35,462 bases of DNA from positions 1 to 35,462 of the forward strand of contig JAITSU010000012.1 of NCBI GenBank assembly GCA_031287525.1, given 5' to 3'. Within the stretch, counting starts at the first letter, position 1. Every line of letters starts with the position of its first letter. This document shows positions 16,223-26,240 of this stretch, one piece after another. Source of the DNA: Zoogloeaceae bacterium. Its GTDB lineage: Bacteria > Pseudomonadota > Gammaproteobacteria > Burkholderiales > Rhodocyclaceae. Under the pieces are notes generated by a model. The model was not told the DNA's origin. It did not search any database and was given only the letters and a program-made list of their open reading frames with translations. The position numbers and the translations under genes were made by a program.

Positions 16223-16654
16223 ATGGAATGCGTGGTGAAATGGCAGGGCGTGGACGGCATGGCGTTCGTGGCGGAAACGGGCAGCGGGCATCTGGTGGCG
16301 ATGGACGGCGCGCCGGAAGGCGGCGGACGCAATCTCGCGCCGCGTCCGATGGAAATGGTGCTGGCAGGCGCGGGCGGCTGCGCGGCTTACGATGTGGTGA
16401 TGATTCTGAAAAAAGGGCGGCACGCGGTGACGGATTGCGAGGCGCGCCTCACGGCGGAACGCGCCGACAGCGACCCGAAGGTGTTTACCCGCATCCACTT
16501 CCATTTTCGCGTGAGCGGCAACGCCCTGAAACCGGAAGCCGTCGAACGCGCCATCAGGCTGTCCAGCGAAAAGTATTGTTCCGCGTCCATCATGCTCGGC
16601 AAGACGGCGAGCATGAGTCACGATTTTGAGATTGTTGAGCTTGGGGCGGTGTGA
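16223..16654 (+). CDS. OsmC/Ohr-family protein, YhfA-like
   Basis: 143 residues. OsmC-family proteins are cytoplasmic and often act as thiol peroxidases on organic hydroperoxides through two cysteines. The two expected cysteines are present, in GAGGCAAYDVVMIL (residue 53) and SSEKYCSASIMLGK (about 119). The PRPMEMVLAGAGGC and RIHFHFRVSG blocks match the YhfA-like branch, whose substrate is not established. It stands alone: the small-RNA locus is upstream in the opposite direction, and a hairpin separates it from coq7. Confidence 0.85.
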   Translation: MECVVKWQGVDGMAFVAETGSGHLVAMDGAPEGGGRNLAPRPMEMVLAGAGGCAAYDVVMILKKGRHAVTDCEARLTAERADSDPKVFTRIHFHFRVSGNALKPEAVERAIRLSSEKYCSASIMLGKTASMSHDFEIVELGAV

Positions 16655-16665
16655 TGACATGCCCT

Positions 16666-16683
16666 CCCCTCCTTATGGAGGGG
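16666..16683. terminator. Hairpin between convergent genes
   Basis: CCCCTCC/GGAGGGG with a TTAT loop lies between the stops of the OsmC-family gene and coq7. It could end transcription in both directions, but there is no T-run, so this is weak. Confidence 0.35.
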
Positions 16684-16689
16684 TAATCA

Positions 16690-17316
16690 TCAAACGTAAT
16701 ACGCCGTCCTGGTCATCACTCTGGCGGCGGTTTGCATCAGGCGTTTGACGGGTTCAGGCAAAGGCGCGCCGCCCAGTTTGAGGGCGGTGTCGGCGTGGCG
16801 GGTTTCGTCGGTTTTCATTTGTTGCGCGATGTCCCGCGAACGCTGGTCGTTTGCCGGGAGTTGTTCCAGATGGCGCTCCAGATGCGCTTCTACCTGCCGT
16901 TCGGTTTCCGCGAGAAAGCCCAGATTCCATTTGTCGCCGCATTTTCCGGCAATCAGACCCAGCCCCAGCGCGCCCGCGTACCACAAAGGATTGAGCAGGC
17001 TCTTGCGTCCACCGAGTTCTTCGATGCGTTGTTCCGTCCATGCCAGATGTTCGCTTTCTTCATGCGCCGCCTGTTCGAGCGAGGCGCGGAGGGCGGGGTT
17101 TTGCGAGGTGATGGCTTGCCCCTGATAGAGCGCCTGCGCGCAGATTTCTCCGACATGGTTGACGCGCGTCAGGGCGGCGGCGCGCTGGCGTTCCGCAGGG
17201 GAGAGGTCGGCTTCGGGCTGGTCGGCGCCGGGCACGGGGCGCGCGCTTTTTGCCTGGGCAAAGAGGGTACGCAGACCTTTATCGACTTCGACGATGAGTT
17301 TGTCTTGCCAGTTCAT
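16690..17316 (-). CDS. coq7: Demethoxyubiquinone hydroxylase Coq7
   Basis: 208 residues. A di-iron carboxylate hydroxylase that adds the C6 hydroxyl in ubiquinone synthesis; the proteobacterial form is widespread in beta- and gammaproteobacteria. The start is Met of [15 protein letters not shown]. Iron ligands are visible in [14 protein letters not shown] (first Glu), [17 protein letters not shown] (ExxH), the Glu of the [16 protein letters not shown] block and the final [12 protein letters not shown] (ExxH). It is the third gene of the rppH-cnp1-coq7 run, 10 bp after the second gene. Confidence 0.95.
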   Translation of the reverse strand: MNWQDKLIVEVDKGLRTLFAQAKSARPVPGADQPEADLSPAERQRAAALTRVNHVGEICAQALYQGQAITSQNPALRASLEQAAHEESEHLAWTEQRIEELGGRKSLLNPLWYAGALGLGLIAGKCGDKWNLGFLAETERQVEAHLERHLEQLPANDQRSRDIAQQMKTDETRHADTALKLGGAPLPEPVKRLMQTAARVMTRTAYYV

Positions 17317-17326
17317 GCGGGTTTCC

Positions 17327-17887
17327 TTACTTCGACGACTCGAAGGGTTCGCCTTCTTTCTGGAGGGCTTTGCGAACGTCTTCCACCTTGCCCGCAATGA
17401 TGCCGTCTGGACAGAAGAAATCCAGAAACAGCGCGGCGTGTTGGCGGTTGGTGGTTTCGTTGCGGATTTTTGTCCAGATGGCGCCACGCGCCTGTGACCA
17501 TTCGCCGTTTGGACGCCCCAGGGCGTAAGTGCGCTTTTCCCGCGTTTCGCAGCGGATGCCCTCGTAACTCACATTTTTGACGCCGGAAGGACTGACAATC
17601 ATCAGGCTATAGCGCACGACGCCATCCTTGCCGATGTCGAGATTTTGCGTGTCGACGAAAAAGCGGCTGCTGGCGGTGGCGCTGACGTAGAAGCTGTACA
17701 GATTTTGCGCTTCGGGATAGGGCGGTAGCGGGACTTCGCTTTCTGCCCATTCCTTTTTCCCGGATTCGTCATCGTCCGAGGTATAGGTGTCGCGACGGAA
17801 ACCGAAGGGGTCGCGTTCGTCGAAGGCGCAGGCAGGGAATGCCAGCGCCACGCCCAGCGCGACCAGCAAACAGCGCAGCGGACTCAT
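17327..17887 (-). CDS. CNP1-like family exported protein
   Basis: 186 residues. The signal peptide ([15 protein letters not shown]) could also be read as a lipobox-like end, though the A-C-A-F context is imperfect. The rest matches the CNP1-like family first noted in Neisseria, in particular [13 protein letters not shown] near the start, the [20 protein letters not shown] block and the C-terminal [10 protein letters not shown]. The function of this family is unknown; it is periplasmic or membrane-anchored. It overlaps rppH by 4 bp (ATGA) and precedes coq7, so translation is probably coupled. Confidence 0.85.
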   Translation of the reverse strand: MSPLRCLLVALGVALAFPACAFDERDPFGFRRDTYTSDDDESGKKEWAESEVPLPPYPEAQNLYSFYVSATASSRFFVDTQNLDIGKDGVVRYSLMIVSPSGVKNVSYEGIRCETREKRTYALGRPNGEWSQARGAIWTKIRNETTNRQHAALFLDFFCPDGIIAGKVEDVRKALQKEGEPFESSK

Positions 17888-18441
17888 GCTGCTTCCCCTG
17901 ACTCCGGCGTGGATATGGACGCAACCCCGGACGCAACCCCGGATGGCTGTTCCTGGTTTGCCGTATAAGACGGGTCGAGAAAACGCACCAGTTCGTTCAA
18001 CGCCTGTGAATAGACGCCGCGCTTGAACTCAATCACGCTGTCCAGCGGCACCCAGTAGTCGTGCCAGCGCCAGGCGTCGAATTCGGGATGGGTACAGGCG
18101 CGTAGCGACACGTTACTGTCGAGTCCCACGAGGCGCAGCAAAAACCAGATTTGTTTTTGCCCTCGATAGGAACCGCGCCATTCGCGTTTGATCCAGTGTG
18201 TTGGCACCTCGTAACGCAGCCAGCCCTTGGTACGCCCCAGAATATGAACGTGTTCGGGGCGCAGCCCGACTTCCTCGTACAGCTCGCGGTACATGGCTTC
18301 CTCTGGCGTTTCGCCGCGCTTGATGCCGCCCTGCGGGAACTGCCAGGAGTGTTCATGAATCCGTTTGCCCCAGAAAACCTCGTTCTTGGCGTTACAAAGA
18401 ATGATGCCGACGTTCGGGCGAAAGCCTTCGCGGTCAAGCAT
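17884..18441 (-). CDS. rppH: RNA pyrophosphohydrolase RppH
   Basis: 185 residues. It removes pyrophosphate from the 5' end of primary transcripts and so opens them to RNase E decay. The N-terminus [17 protein letters not shown] is the conserved RppH start. The Nudix box is complete: [22 protein letters not shown]. The RppH-type [10 protein letters not shown] block and WRWHDYWVP are present. The tail beyond about residue 160 holds a small internal repeat (SGVASGVAS) and is not conserved. It is first in the rppH-cnp1-coq7 run and diverges from proS. Confidence 0.95.
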   Translation of the reverse strand: MLDREGFRPNVGIILCNAKNEVFWGKRIHEHSWQFPQGGIKRGETPEEAMYRELYEEVGLRPEHVHILGRTKGWLRYEVPTHWIKREWRGSYRGQKQIWFLLRLVGLDSNVSLRACTHPEFDAWRWHDYWVPLDSVIEFKRGVYSQALNELVRFLDPSYTANQEQPSGVASGVASISTPESGEAA

Positions 18442-18504
18442 AAAAATGTCCTGCTAAATAATTGGTCAGGACGGATTCTTTCATAAGTGCGGGTTGAGTG
18501 CAAA

Positions 18505-18601
18505 GTTCAGGGGACAGAAGACAGAGGACAGGGGACAGAAAGGCGCGGCGCAAAGCGCCGGTAACTTTTTCTGTCTTCTGTCTTCTGTCCCCGGTCTTCT
18601 G
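18505..18601. repeat. Inverted heptamer repeat upstream of proS
   Basis: GACAGAAGACAGAGGACAGG (18508 onward) faces TTTCTGTCTTCTGTCTTCTG (ending near 18592) around a perfect inner hairpin CGGCGC-AAA-GCGCCG. A longer gapped stem can form. The right arm adjoins a TAAAAT (18606-18611) that may be the proS -10. A closely similar structure precedes glnS (28722-28793). Confidence 0.7.
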
Positions 18602-18641
18602 AACGTAAAATCCCCCCTTCCCTTATTCGGATTATTTTTTC

Positions 18642-20384
18642 ATGCGTTCGTCAAAATTCTTTTTCACCACCCTGAAAGAAGCGCCCGCCGATGCGGACAT
18701 CATCAGCCAGAAGCTCATGCTGCGCGCCGGACTCATCAAGCGCGTCGCTTCCGGCGTGTATACCTGGATGCCGATGGGTTTGCGGGTCTTGCGTAAGGTG
18801 GAAGCCATCGTGCGGGAGGAGATGAACCGCTCCGGCGCCATCGAGCTTCTGATGCCCGCCATGCAGCCCGCCGAGTTGTGGCAGGAATCCGGTCGCTGGG
18901 AAAAATACGGTGTCGAATTGCTGCGTTTCAAGGACAGACACCAGCGTGATTGCATCATCGGCCCCACGCACGAAGAAGTGATTACCGACATGGTGCGCCG
19001 CGACGTGAAAAGCTATCGCCAGTTGCCCCTGCACCTCTACCAGATTCAAAACAAGTTCAGAGACGAGATTCGCCCCCGCTTCGGCGTTATACGCGGGCGG
19101 GAATTTTTAATGAAAGACGGCTATTCCTTCCACGCGAGTTTTGAAGATTTGCAGCGCGAATATCAGGTGATGTACGCGACCTACAGCCGCATCTTCACCC
19201 GTCTGGGGCTGAAATTCCGCGCTGTGGCGGCGGATACCGGCGCAATCGGCGGCACTGGCTCGCATGAATTCCACGCCATCGCCGAAACCGGCGAAGACGA
19301 CATCGCCTACTGCCCGGATTCCGACTACGCCGCCAACGTGGAACTGGCGGAAGCCCTCGCCCCCGCGACGCCGCGCCCCGCGCCCGCCGCAGCGCGGGAA
19401 AAAGTCGCCACGCCCGACAAAACCGCCTGCGTCGATGTCGCGGAATTCCTGCGCGTTCCCCTGCGACAACTGGTCAAAGCCATTGCCGTGGTCAGCGAAC
19501 CCGAAGTTGACAAACCGGAGGGGAAAAAAACTTTCGCGCTCCTGCTCCTGCGCGGCGACCACGAATTGAACGAAATCAAGGCGGGCAAAATCGCAGGGCT
19601 TGACCCCTTCCGTTTCGCCACGCCCGCCGAAGTCGAAGCGTTTTTGGGCTGCGTCCCCGGCTACATCGGACCCGTCGGCGTCGATGCCCGGAAAGTGCGC
19701 GTCATCGCTGACCGCAGCGTGGTGGCGATGGGCAATTTCGTCTGCGGCGCGAACGCCGCCGGATTCCATCTCACCGGCGTCAATTTCGGGCGCGACTGCC
19801 CCGAACCCGAAGTCGCCGACCTGCGTAACGTGGTCGCGGGCGACCCTTCGCCCGACGGCAAAGGCACGCTCGCCCTCTGTCGCGGCATCGAAGTCGGACA
19901 CATCTTTCAGCTTCGTACCCGCTACACCCGCGCGCTCAACTGTTGCTATCTGGACGAAGCGGGCAAAAGTCAGGTGATGGAAATGGGCTGCTACGGCATC
20001 GGCGTGTCGCGCATCGTCGGCGCCGCCATCGAACAGGGCAACGACGACAAAGGCATCATCTTTCCCGCCGCCATCGCTCCCTTTCAGCTTGCCATCGTGC
20101 CGATGGGTTATCACAAAAGCGAAACCGTCAAGGCTGCCGCCGACAAGCTCTACGCCGAACTCACTGCCGCAGGCATCGACGTGTTGCTGGACGACCGCGA
20201 CGAACGCCCCGGCTCCATGTTCGCCGACATGGAACTCATCGGCATCCCGCACCGTGTCGTGGTGGGCGAGCGCGGCTTGAAACAGGGGCAACTGGAATAC
20301 AAGGGGCGACAGGACGCCGAAGCGACGATGATTGAAGCGGGGGGCATCGTCGCGTTTTTGAAAGACAAATTGTGCAGAGCTTGA
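18642..20384 (+). CDS. proS: Prolyl-tRNA synthetase
   Basis: 580 residues, bacterial-type class II synthetase charging tRNA-Pro. Motif 1 lies in [24 protein letters not shown], motif 2 in [28 protein letters not shown], and motif 3 in [18 protein letters not shown]. The editing insertion (INS, which removes mischarged alanine) spans about residues 225-385, with [16 protein letters not shown]. The C-terminal anticodon-binding domain carries [20 protein letters not shown]. Complete; its start lies just after an inverted heptamer repeat. The next gene overlaps its end. Confidence 0.97.
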   Translation: MRSSKFFFTTLKEAPADADIISQKLMLRAGLIKRVASGVYTWMPMGLRVLRKVEAIVREEMNRSGAIELLMPAMQPAELWQESGRWEKYGVELLRFKDRHQRDCIIGPTHEEVITDMVRRDVKSYRQLPLHLYQIQNKFRDEIRPRFGVIRGREFLMKDGYSFHASFEDLQREYQVMYATYSRIFTRLGLKFRAVAADTGAIGGTGSHEFHAIAETGEDDIAYCPDSDYAANVELAEALAPATPRPAPAAAREKVATPDKTACVDVAEFLRVPLRQLVKAIAVVSEPEVDKPEGKKTFALLLLRGDHELNEIKAGKIAGLDPFRFATPAEVEAFLGCVPGYIGPVGVDARKVRVIADRSVVAMGNFVCGANAAGFHLTGVNFGRDCPEPEVADLRNVVAGDPSPDGKGTLALCRGIEVGHIFQLRTRYTRALNCCYLDEAGKSQVMEMGCYGIGVSRIVGAAIEQGNDDKGIIFPAAIAPFQLAIVPMGYHKSETVKAAADKLYAELTAAGIDVLLDDRDERPGSMFADMELIGIPHRVVVGERGLKQGQLEYKGRQDAEATMIEAGGIVAFLKDKLCRA

Positions 20385-20980
20385 AAGGAGCGCTGCTGTT
20401 CGCCGCCGCCTGTCTGCTCCCTCCGCAAACATGGGCGGGGGCGCAGCAATATGAGCCGCTGTCCGCCAGCGTTCAGGCCGCTCTCTCTGGCGCGATTGCC
20501 GACAAAAAACCGCCGGGCAGCTCTTTCAAGAATTACAGCGAGGCTGTGGAATGGCTCTCCGCCATGTCGCCGCGTCTTGCCAAACGGATTCCCAATCAGG
20601 AATACCGGCTGGAATTGTTGCGCGCCATCCACTACGAAGCCACCCGCGCCGGACTCGACCCGCAACTGGTGTTGGGCTTGATTCAGGTCGAATCCGGTTT
20701 TCGCAAATACGCGGTTTCCAGCGCCGGAGCGCGTGGGTACATGCAGGTTATGCCGTTCTGGGTCAAATTGATCGGCACGCCTGACGATAACCTGTTTCAT
20801 ATGCGGATCAATTTACGCTACGGCTGTACCATTCTCAGGCACTATCTGGACATCGAAAAAGGCAACCTCTTCCGCGCCCTGGGGCGCTACAACGGAAGTC
20901 TGGGACGCGCCGAATACCCCAATATGGTTCGGGGCGCGTGGGATCAATGGCGTTTTGAAAAACGTAACATCGCTCCGTAA
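20372..20980 (+). CDS. Lytic transglycosylase (SLT domain)
   Basis: 202 residues; cleaves peptidoglycan glycan strands in the periplasm. It starts at GTG 20372, inside the end of proS (13-bp overlap), which gives a good signal peptide ([20 protein letters not shown]). The SLT domain has the catalytic Glu in [16 protein letters not shown], followed by [12 protein letters not shown] and later the [22 protein letters not shown] block. It is of soluble lytic murein transglycosylase type, without large N-terminal domains. Overlap with proS suggests co-transcription; this arrangement is common in betaproteobacteria. Confidence 0.9.
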   Translation: MQSLKGALLFAAACLLPPQTWAGAQQYEPLSASVQAALSGAIADKKPPGSSFKNYSEAVEWLSAMSPRLAKRIPNQEYRLELLRAIHYEATRAGLDPQLVLGLIQVESGFRKYAVSSAGARGYMQVMPFWVKLIGTPDDNLFHMRINLRYGCTILRHYLDIEKGNLFRALGRYNGSLGRAEYPNMVRGAWDQWRFEKRNIAP

Positions 20981-21031
20981 TGGCATAAACTTGATAAAAT
21001 ATGCGCCTGTTGTTTTGGGGGAGATGTTGCC

Positions 21032-22660
21032 ATGAAAAAAAATCTGCCTGTCACGAATACCGAGACGCTGCTGCCAGAAAACGAATTTATCTATTCGCGC
21101 ACCGATCTGAAAGGCGTCATCGTTGAGGTTAATGACGCTTTCGCCAATATCAGCGCCTTTTCAAGGGAAGAGATGATTGGTCAGTCGCACAATCTTGTTC
21201 GCCATCCCGACATGCCGCCGGAAGCCTTTGAGGACATGTGGCGTGACCTCAAGGCGGGGCTGCCCTGGCGCGGTCTCGTCAAAAACCGGCGCAAGGACGG
21301 CGGTTTTTACTGGGTGATCGCCAATGCCTCGCCCGTGCGCGAAGGCGGCAAAATCACCGGCTACCAGTCTGTGCGCGCCTGTCCCAACCGGGCGGAGGTG
21401 CAGGCGGCGGACGCGGCTTATCACCGGGTCAGGCAGGGCGACAAATCCATCTGCATCCGGCACGGGCGCGCGGTCTCGCCCCGATCCGGTTTACTGGACT
21501 ATCTGGAAAATCTGAATGTTCAAACCGCGTTCATCGGCGGGTTCGCGCTGCTGTCAGGCGTGGCGTTGCTGATGGCTGCGTTTGACGTCTTGCCCATGCT
21601 GGCGGCAATGATATTGGGCGGATTGGGCTTGCTGTCGGGGTTTTATTTTCTGGCGCTGTTTCGTCCGCGCCTGCTGCGTGACCTGGGCAGCGTTTCGCAC
21701 TATTTGCTGACCTTGCTGGACAGCGGCGATTTACGCGCCAGACTGACCACCCACCGTCCCGACGCCGTGGGGCGCGTCATGCGTCGTCTTGACCGTCTGA
21801 TGGCCTGGATGCAATCCACCCTGCAAGGAATGGGGGACGCTTCCTTGGCGGTGCGTTGTTCCGTCCACGAAGTCGCGCAAGGCGTGGTGGTGTTGAATGA
21901 CTCGGCGAGGGTGCAGAGCGACGCCACGGCAGCGGCGGCGGCGGGTATTGAAGAAATTACCGTCTCCATCGGCGAAGTCGCCGCCAACGCGGCTTCCACC
22001 CGCAACGCGGCGGATGTGGCGGCGCACGCGTCAAGCGATGGCAGCGCGCTTGCCGAGCAGGCGTGCGCAACCATTCTGGCGCTTGCCGATACGGTGCGGG
22101 TTTCCGCTTCCCAGGTGGAAAGCATGGGCGTGCATTCCGAAGCCATCTCCCGCATCACCGGCACCATCAAGGAAATCGCCGACCAGACCAATCTTCTGGC
22201 GTTAAACGCCGCCATTGAAGCGGCAAGAGCGGGCGAACAGGGGCGGGGGTTCGCTGTGGTGGCGGACGAAGTGCGAAAACTTGCCGAACGCAGCGCCAAG
22301 GCGACTGAAGAAATCAGCGTCATGGTACAGGCGGTTCAAGAGGCGACGACCCAGGCCGTAACGAGTATGCGTTCCGGCGCAAGCCAGGTGGATGCGGGCG
22401 TCAAACTGGTGCAGGACGCCCGCGACGCGCTTTTGGAAATCAATTCGCAAATGTCCCACACACTCAATATGGTCAGCGACATTTCCCATTCTTCCGGCGA
22501 ACAGCAGGCGGCCATGACGTCAATGGCAAAAAATATCGAACAGGTCGCCTCCATGACCGATCAAAACCTTGTTCTGGCGGGAGAAACCACCCAAACGGCA
22601 GAATCGCTGCGCGCAACCACAGACCGGATGCAAAAGGCAGTCGGGCAATATACGGTTTAA
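21032..22660 (+). CDS. Aer-like methyl-accepting chemotaxis protein
   Basis: 542 residues. An N-terminal PAS domain (about 15-120) has the Aer-type blocks [33 protein letters not shown] and [15 protein letters not shown]. In E. coli Aer this domain binds FAD and senses redox state. Two adjacent membrane helices (about 165-210) form a hairpin with almost no periplasmic loop, followed by a HAMP-like stretch. The signalling domain holds the conserved hairpin tip [20 protein letters not shown] and [25 protein letters not shown] precedes the ATG; TAAAAT at 20995-21000 may be the -10. A role in aerotaxis or energy taxis is inferred; no che genes are nearby. Confidence 0.93.
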   Translation: MKKNLPVTNTETLLPENEFIYSRTDLKGVIVEVNDAFANISAFSREEMIGQSHNLVRHPDMPPEAFEDMWRDLKAGLPWRGLVKNRRKDGGFYWVIANASPVREGGKITGYQSVRACPNRAEVQAADAAYHRVRQGDKSICIRHGRAVSPRSGLLDYLENLNVQTAFIGGFALLSGVALLMAAFDVLPMLAAMILGGLGLLSGFYFLALFRPRLLRDLGSVSHYLLTLLDSGDLRARLTTHRPDAVGRVMRRLDRLMAWMQSTLQGMGDASLAVRCSVHEVAQGVVVLNDSARVQSDATAAAAAGIEEITVSIGEVAANAASTRNAADVAAHASSDGSALAEQACATILALADTVRVSASQVESMGVHSEAISRITGTIKEIADQTNLLALNAAIEAARAGEQGRGFAVVADEVRKLAERSAKATEEISVMVQAVQEATTQAVTSMRSGASQVDAGVKLVQDARDALLEINSQMSHTLNMVSDISHSSGEQQAAMTSMAKNIEQVASMTDQNLVLAGETTQTAESLRATTDRMQKAVGQYTV

Positions 22661-22772
22661 GACGGCGACGATTTCCTGCGGGAAATTCGGGGCAAACATC
22701 CTTGCCCTGATACCACGACTAAAAACCCTGTCGTTCATTTCCCGCCGGATTATCGCGCCGTAACTGTCGTGG

Positions 22773-22955
22773 TCAACAAATATCGGGCACCTCGATAAGT
22801 TGTTGAACTGCCGATTGTGATTCATAAACGTTGGGCGGCAGGTAGCCCAAAGTTAAATGCAAGCGGGCGCTGTTTTAGAAGCTGACGATGTAATCCGTAA
22901 TATCCGGATTGGCATAGTCCTTCTGCCAGACACGCTCCCTCTTGAAGTTCAGTGT
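22773..22955 (-). pseudogene. IS3-family transposase (orfB) 3' fragment
   Basis: On the minus strand the translation reads FKRERVWQKDYANPDITDYI, then VSF, an in-frame stop, NSARLHLTLGYLPPNVYE and a final stop at 22775-22773. These are the C-terminal blocks of IS3-family OrfB integrases. The 5' part is missing and the stop breaks the frame. The rest of the gap 22661-22967 shows nothing else recognisable. Confidence 0.8.
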
Positions 22956-22967
22956 GGGTTTGCCGGT

Positions 22968-24851
22968 TTACCCTACGGCAGCGAAGCCGCCGCTAACTCC
23001 TGTCACCTGTTTCCTGATTTCACGAACTGCCCCTTGGTCAGCCGAAGTAGCGAACAGCGCGTAAGCTTGCAGCGCCTTGGAGATGACGCGCTGACGATTC
23101 ATCGGTCGCCATGCGGCGTCGCCTTTTGCTTCCATCGCGGCGCGGCGGGCGGCGAGGGCGGCGTCGGAGATTGCCAGACGGATGCTGCGGGCGGGGATGT
23201 CGATTTCGATGCTGTCGCCCTCTTCCACCAAGCCGATTGCGCCGCCATTCGCCGCTTCGGGCGAAACGTGACCAATGGAAAGACCGGACGTGCCGCCGGA
23301 AAAACGTCCGTCCGTCAGCAACGCGCAGGCTTTGCCCAAGCCCTTCGATTTCAGGTAACTCGTGGGATACAGCATTTCCTGCATCCCCGGCCCCCCCTGC
23401 GGGCCTTCGTAGCGAATCACCACCACATCGCCCGCCGCCACGCGCCCTTCCAGAATGCCGTCCACGGCGTCTTCCTGACTCTCGAACACTCTGGCAATGC
23501 CCGTGAATTTGAGAATGGCATCATCCACGCCAGCGGTTTTCACGATACAGCCCTTTTCGGCGATATTGCCATAGAGCACCGCCAACCCGCCGTCCTGCGA
23601 ATAAGCATTGGCGCGATTGCGGATACAACCATGCATGCGGTCAATGTCCAGTTCCGGCCAACGCGCCGCCTGCGAAAAGGCTTCGATACTCGGCACGCCG
23701 CCGGGCGCGGCGCGATAAAACTCGTGGATGTCAAGCTGACTGGTCACTGCCACGTCATAAGTATCAATGGCTTCGCCCAGCGTTTTCGTGTGCACTGTCC
23801 CCGCCTCACGATGAATCAGCCCCGCCCGCGATAATTCGCCCAGAATGCCCATGACGCCGCCCGCCCGATGCACATCTTCGACATGGTATTTGTCGGTAGA
23901 CGGCGCGACCTTGCAAAGACAGGGCACCTTGCGCGAGAGGCGGTCGATGTCCGCCATCGTAAAATCAACACCCGCCTCATGCGCGACGGCGAGCAGGTGC
24001 AACACGGTATTGGTCGAACCGCCCATCGCCACGTCGAGGCTCATGGCATTTTCAAATGCCGCTTTGCTGGCGATGGCACGCGGCAGCACACTCGCGTCGT
24101 CGCCCTCGTAATGACGTTTGCACAAATCGACAATCAGTCGACCGGCGCGTTGAAAGAGTTTTTCCCGGTCAACGTGCGTCGCCACCAGCGTGCCATTGCC
24201 GGGCAGCGAAAGCCCCAGGGCTTCCGTCAGGCAGTTCATGGAATTGGCAGTAAACATGCCGGAACAAGAGCCGCAAGTCGGGCAAGCCGAGCGTTCGACC
24301 ACGCTCAAATCGGCATCGGAAACCGAGTCGTCCGCCGCCTTGATCATCGCGTCAATCAGGTCGAGCTTCACCACCTTGCCACCCCGCACACCGAATTTGC
24401 CCGCTTCCATCGGCCCACCGGAAACGAACACGGCGGGGATGTTCAGCCGCATCGCCGCCATCAACATGCCCGGCGTAATTTTGTCGCAGTTGGAAATGCA
24501 CACCAGCGCGTCGGCGCAATGCGCGTTCGCCATGTATTCAACCGAATCGGCAATCAGGTCGCGCGAAGGCAGCGAATACAACATGCCGCCATGTCCCATC
24601 GCAATGCCATCGTCAATGGCGATGGTGTTGAATTCTTTGGCAATGCCGCCCGCCGCCTCAATCTCCCGCGCCACCAGTTGCCCCAAATTTTTCAGATGCA
24701 CATGACCAGGCACGAACTGGGTGAAGGAATTGACGACGGCAATAATGGGCTTGCCGAAATCGCCATCCTTCACGCCGGTCGCCCGCCACAAAGCGCGCGC
24801 GCCCGCCATGTTGCGACCGTGGGTGGAAGTATGGGAACGATATTGAGGCAT
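22968..24851 (-). CDS. ilvD: Dihydroxy-acid dehydratase
   Basis: 627 residues. It dehydrates dihydroxy-isovalerate and dihydroxy-methylvalerate in valine, leucine and isoleucine synthesis, using an iron-sulfur cluster. The start is Met of [17 protein letters not shown], with GGAG 8 nt upstream. Cluster and active-site blocks are [31 protein letters not shown] and [20 protein letters not shown]; the [12 protein letters not shown] and [10 protein letters not shown] blocks are intact. The last ~14 residues ([13 protein letters not shown]) are read from a heptamer repeat at 22996-23022 and look unlike other IlvD tails. TACAAT at 24893-24888 may be the -10 element. Confidence 0.97.
   Translation of the reverse strand: MPQYRSHTSTHGRNMAGARALWRATGVKDGDFGKPIIAVVNSFTQFVPGHVHLKNLGQLVAREIEAAGGIAKEFNTIAIDDGIAMGHGGMLYSLPSRDLIADSVEYMANAHCADALVCISNCDKITPGMLMAAMRLNIPAVFVSGGPMEAGKFGVRGGKVVKLDLIDAMIKAADDSVSDADLSVVERSACPTCGSCSGMFTANSMNCLTEALGLSLPGNGTLVATHVDREKLFQRAGRLIVDLCKRHYEGDDASVLPRAIASKAAFENAMSLDVAMGGSTNTVLHLLAVAHEAGVDFTMADIDRLSRKVPCLCKVAPSTDKYHVEDVHRAGGVMGILGELSRAGLIHREAGTVHTKTLGEAIDTYDVAVTSQLDIHEFYRAAPGGVPSIEAFSQAARWPELDIDRMHGCIRNRANAYSQDGGLAVLYGNIAEKGCIVKTAGVDDAILKFTGIARVFESQEDAVDGILEGRVAAGDVVVIRYEGPQGGPGMQEMLYPTSYLKSKGLGKACALLTDGRFSGGTSGLSIGHVSPEAANGGAIGLVEEGDSIEIDIPARSIRLAISDAALAARRAAMEAKGDAAWRPMNRQRVISKALQAYALFATSADQGAVREIRKQVTGVSGGFAAVG
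22996..23022. repeat. Heptamer repeat within the ilvD 3' end
   Basis: TCCTGTCACCTGTTTCCTGA matches the CTGTCAC/CTGATTC repeat class and encodes the non-conserved end of IlvD. Confidence 0.5.
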
Positions 24852-24969
24852 GGGAAACTCTCCGTGGGTGCAATCTGAAAGCTCATGATTGTAAAGGCTG
24901 GGGGCGGCTTCTGCTACGTTTGTCGCGCAGTCTGGAAATTGATCGGGAGAAGCGCGGGATAGAGACGCT

Positions 24970-25233
24970 ATGGGCTTGTCTGCCGCCGAAGGCATCGCTG
25001 TCGCGCAAAGCCTGAAACCTGCCATGCTGTTCAAGAGGATGACGACGAATGCCAGCAGCCAAGTGTGGCAAGACGTGTACCACGCGCCCTGTCCGGGGCA
25101 AGACAGCCATTACCCGGTCTGCGGCGAGTGCGAATTTGACGCTGGCGAAGGCAAATGTTACAGCGCGGCAATCGCAGAACAAACCCGCGCCGCCCTGCGC
25201 GAAAAGAGCGCGGACGTATTGCACAGCGCGTGA
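24970..25233 (+). CDS. Uncharacterised cysteine-containing ORF
   Basis: 87 residues, starting [11 protein letters not shown]. The second half has cysteines in [18 protein letters not shown] and KCY, which could bind zinc. Third codon positions are mostly G/C, like genuine genes of this genome, unlike the AT-rich island that follows. No family recognised, and no clear ribosome site. It may be a remnant of a longer gene cut by the island. The rest of 24895-25269 shows nothing else. Confidence 0.35.
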   Translation: MGLSAAEGIAVAQSLKPAMLFKRMTTNASSQVWQDVYHAPCPGQDSHYPVCGECEFDAGEGKCYSAAIAEQTRAALREKSADVLHSA

Positions 25234-25280
25234 TTGACGCGGGGCAGCATCAGACGGAAGCGTGGGTGTGTGATTCTGCA

Positions 25281-25370
25281 TATGCCTATGTTTTTTGTGC
25301 TTGACAGGTAGATTTTTAGGTATACGATGCCCCGCTTTCGTTCTGGTGACGTGCGGTACGGTGAAATGAA
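25281..25370. repeat. Duplicated promoter segment, copy 1
   Basis: About 90 bp nearly identical to 27016-27105 (copy 2). Both contain TGTGCTTGACAGG, an AGATTTT spacer, TACGAT and a GGTGAAATGAA end at the following gene start. Confidence 0.85.
25301..25328 (+). promoter_or_regulatory. Sigma70 promoter P1 of the island
   Basis: Perfect -35 TTGACA (25301-25306), 16-bp spacer, -10 TACGAT (25323-25328). It lies about 40 bp before the first island gene. Confidence 0.75.
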
Positions 25371-26157
25371 AAAAGATGCCTGCCTGGAGAAGCAAAGAAA
25401 ATCGCGGTCTGTTGCGATTTTCGTTGTTGCCGTCGTATTGGTGGCGGCTTCCGTGTCGCTGTTCGTCCAGTGGCGGTTGTCGCAGGTCAGCGCGGGGGTA
25501 TGCGTGAAGCAGGGGCGTGTGTTGAGCGAGGAGGAATTGCGGCAGGCTGTGCTGCAAAGTCTGGTGGATTACGAAGTTGAAAATGCCAGTATTTATAACT
25601 ACGGAACAGAGAGTTCCAGAACCTTGCATGTGGGGATTATTAGAAATCCTGAAGAACAGAGTGTTCCCAAACTCATGGAGCAGGCTTTTCTTGGAGAAAA
25701 ATCATTTAAAGAAAATTTTGGGATTGAAGATATTTATCAAGATTTTGACTGGAAAGAATTGAAAGTACCTTTCATACTAATAAAATATATTTCTGGTTCT
25801 CAAGGGATTGCTGGCTTGTATATTACCACTGAAATTCAGCGTATAGATAATCCAGAGCAGATCGATACTTTAAGCAATAAATACAAACCCAATTTATATG
25901 AACAACTTCAAGGATACGGAAAATATTATTTCCGTATCCTTGAAGTTGCGATTCAACAAGACTGCTGCGGGAATGAGGTACCAATGGAAAAGAAAGAAGA
26001 AATTTATAAAAGTTCATTAAGTATACTAAACTCAAGCTTAAGCTTAGCAACGCCTAGGTATATTACTCCTGTTTCAAACTGTGGCGAACTGCTGACATTT
26101 CAGGGACAAGGAACAGTTTTCAATTTTCACTCAATCACTTGGATCCAAGGAGAATAA
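25366..26157 (+). CDS. Unknown single-pass membrane protein of the island
   Basis: 263 residues from the ATG at 25366, where the duplicated leader ends. A basic N-terminus (KKDACLEKQRKSRS) is followed by one transmembrane helix (about 16-38, VAIFVVAVVLVAASVSLFV); the remaining ~220 residues should be periplasmic, with several cysteines (CVKQGR, QQDCCGNE, SNCGE). The first ~50 codons are GC-rich like the host, while the rest is AT-rich. I recognise no family. The sequence 25903-25948 is a perfect 20-bp inverted repeat inside the gene. It is followed 2 bp later by the first head peptide. A membrane-anchored immunity protein is one possibility, by context only. Confidence 0.75.
   Translation: MKKDACLEKQRKSRSVAIFVVAVVLVAASVSLFVQWRLSQVSAGVCVKQGRVLSEEELRQAVLQSLVDYEVENASIYNYGTESSRTLHVGIIRNPEEQSVPKLMEQAFLGEKSFKENFGIEDIYQDFDWKELKVPFILIKYISGSQGIAGLYITTEIQRIDNPEQIDTLSNKYKPNLYEQLQGYGKYYFRILEVAIQQDCCGNEVPMEKKEEIYKSSLSILNSSLSLATPRYITPVSNCGELLTFQGQGTVFNFHSITWIQGE
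25903..25948. repeat. Perfect 20-bp inverted repeat inside a gene
   Basis: CAACTTCAAGGATACGGAAA at 25903-25922 is repeated in exact inverted form at 25929-25948 with a 6-nt spacer (ATATTA). It lies within the coding sequence, which it keeps open (encoding QLQGYGKYYFRILEVA). Confidence 0.95.
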
Positions 26158-26159
26158 TC

Positions 26160-26240
26160 ATGGCAATAGCCGTTTATCTCACAAATGCTGCCAACGAAGT
26201 CTACAAGGCTGACTTGTATGGTATGAAAGCTGGCGCATGA
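26160..26240 (+). CDS. Head peptide 1 (26 residues)
   Basis: Starts MAIAVYLTNAANEVYKADLY and ends after six more residues. A strong ribosome site (AAGGAG) lies 8 nt upstream, overlapping the stop region of the preceding gene. Its stop overlaps the next gene's start (ATGA). Residues 1-17 are nearly identical to the peptide at 26956-27039, and conservation also covers the ribosome site. It may be a short translated peptide, a coupling leader for the next gene, or the surviving 5' end of a longer gene. Confidence 0.5.
   Translation: MAIAVYLTNAANEVYKADLYGMKAGA

Noticed and set aside
19107-20432. 441-codon minus-strand frame across proS
   Set aside because: Shadow of proS, which has all synthetase motifs.
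22857-24878. Long plus-strand frames across ilvD
   Set aside because: Antisense to ilvD; no motifs, no ribosome site.
25823-26050. Minus-strand ORF in the island
   Set aside because: Arises from the inverted repeat, which gives similar peptides on both strands; no start signal.
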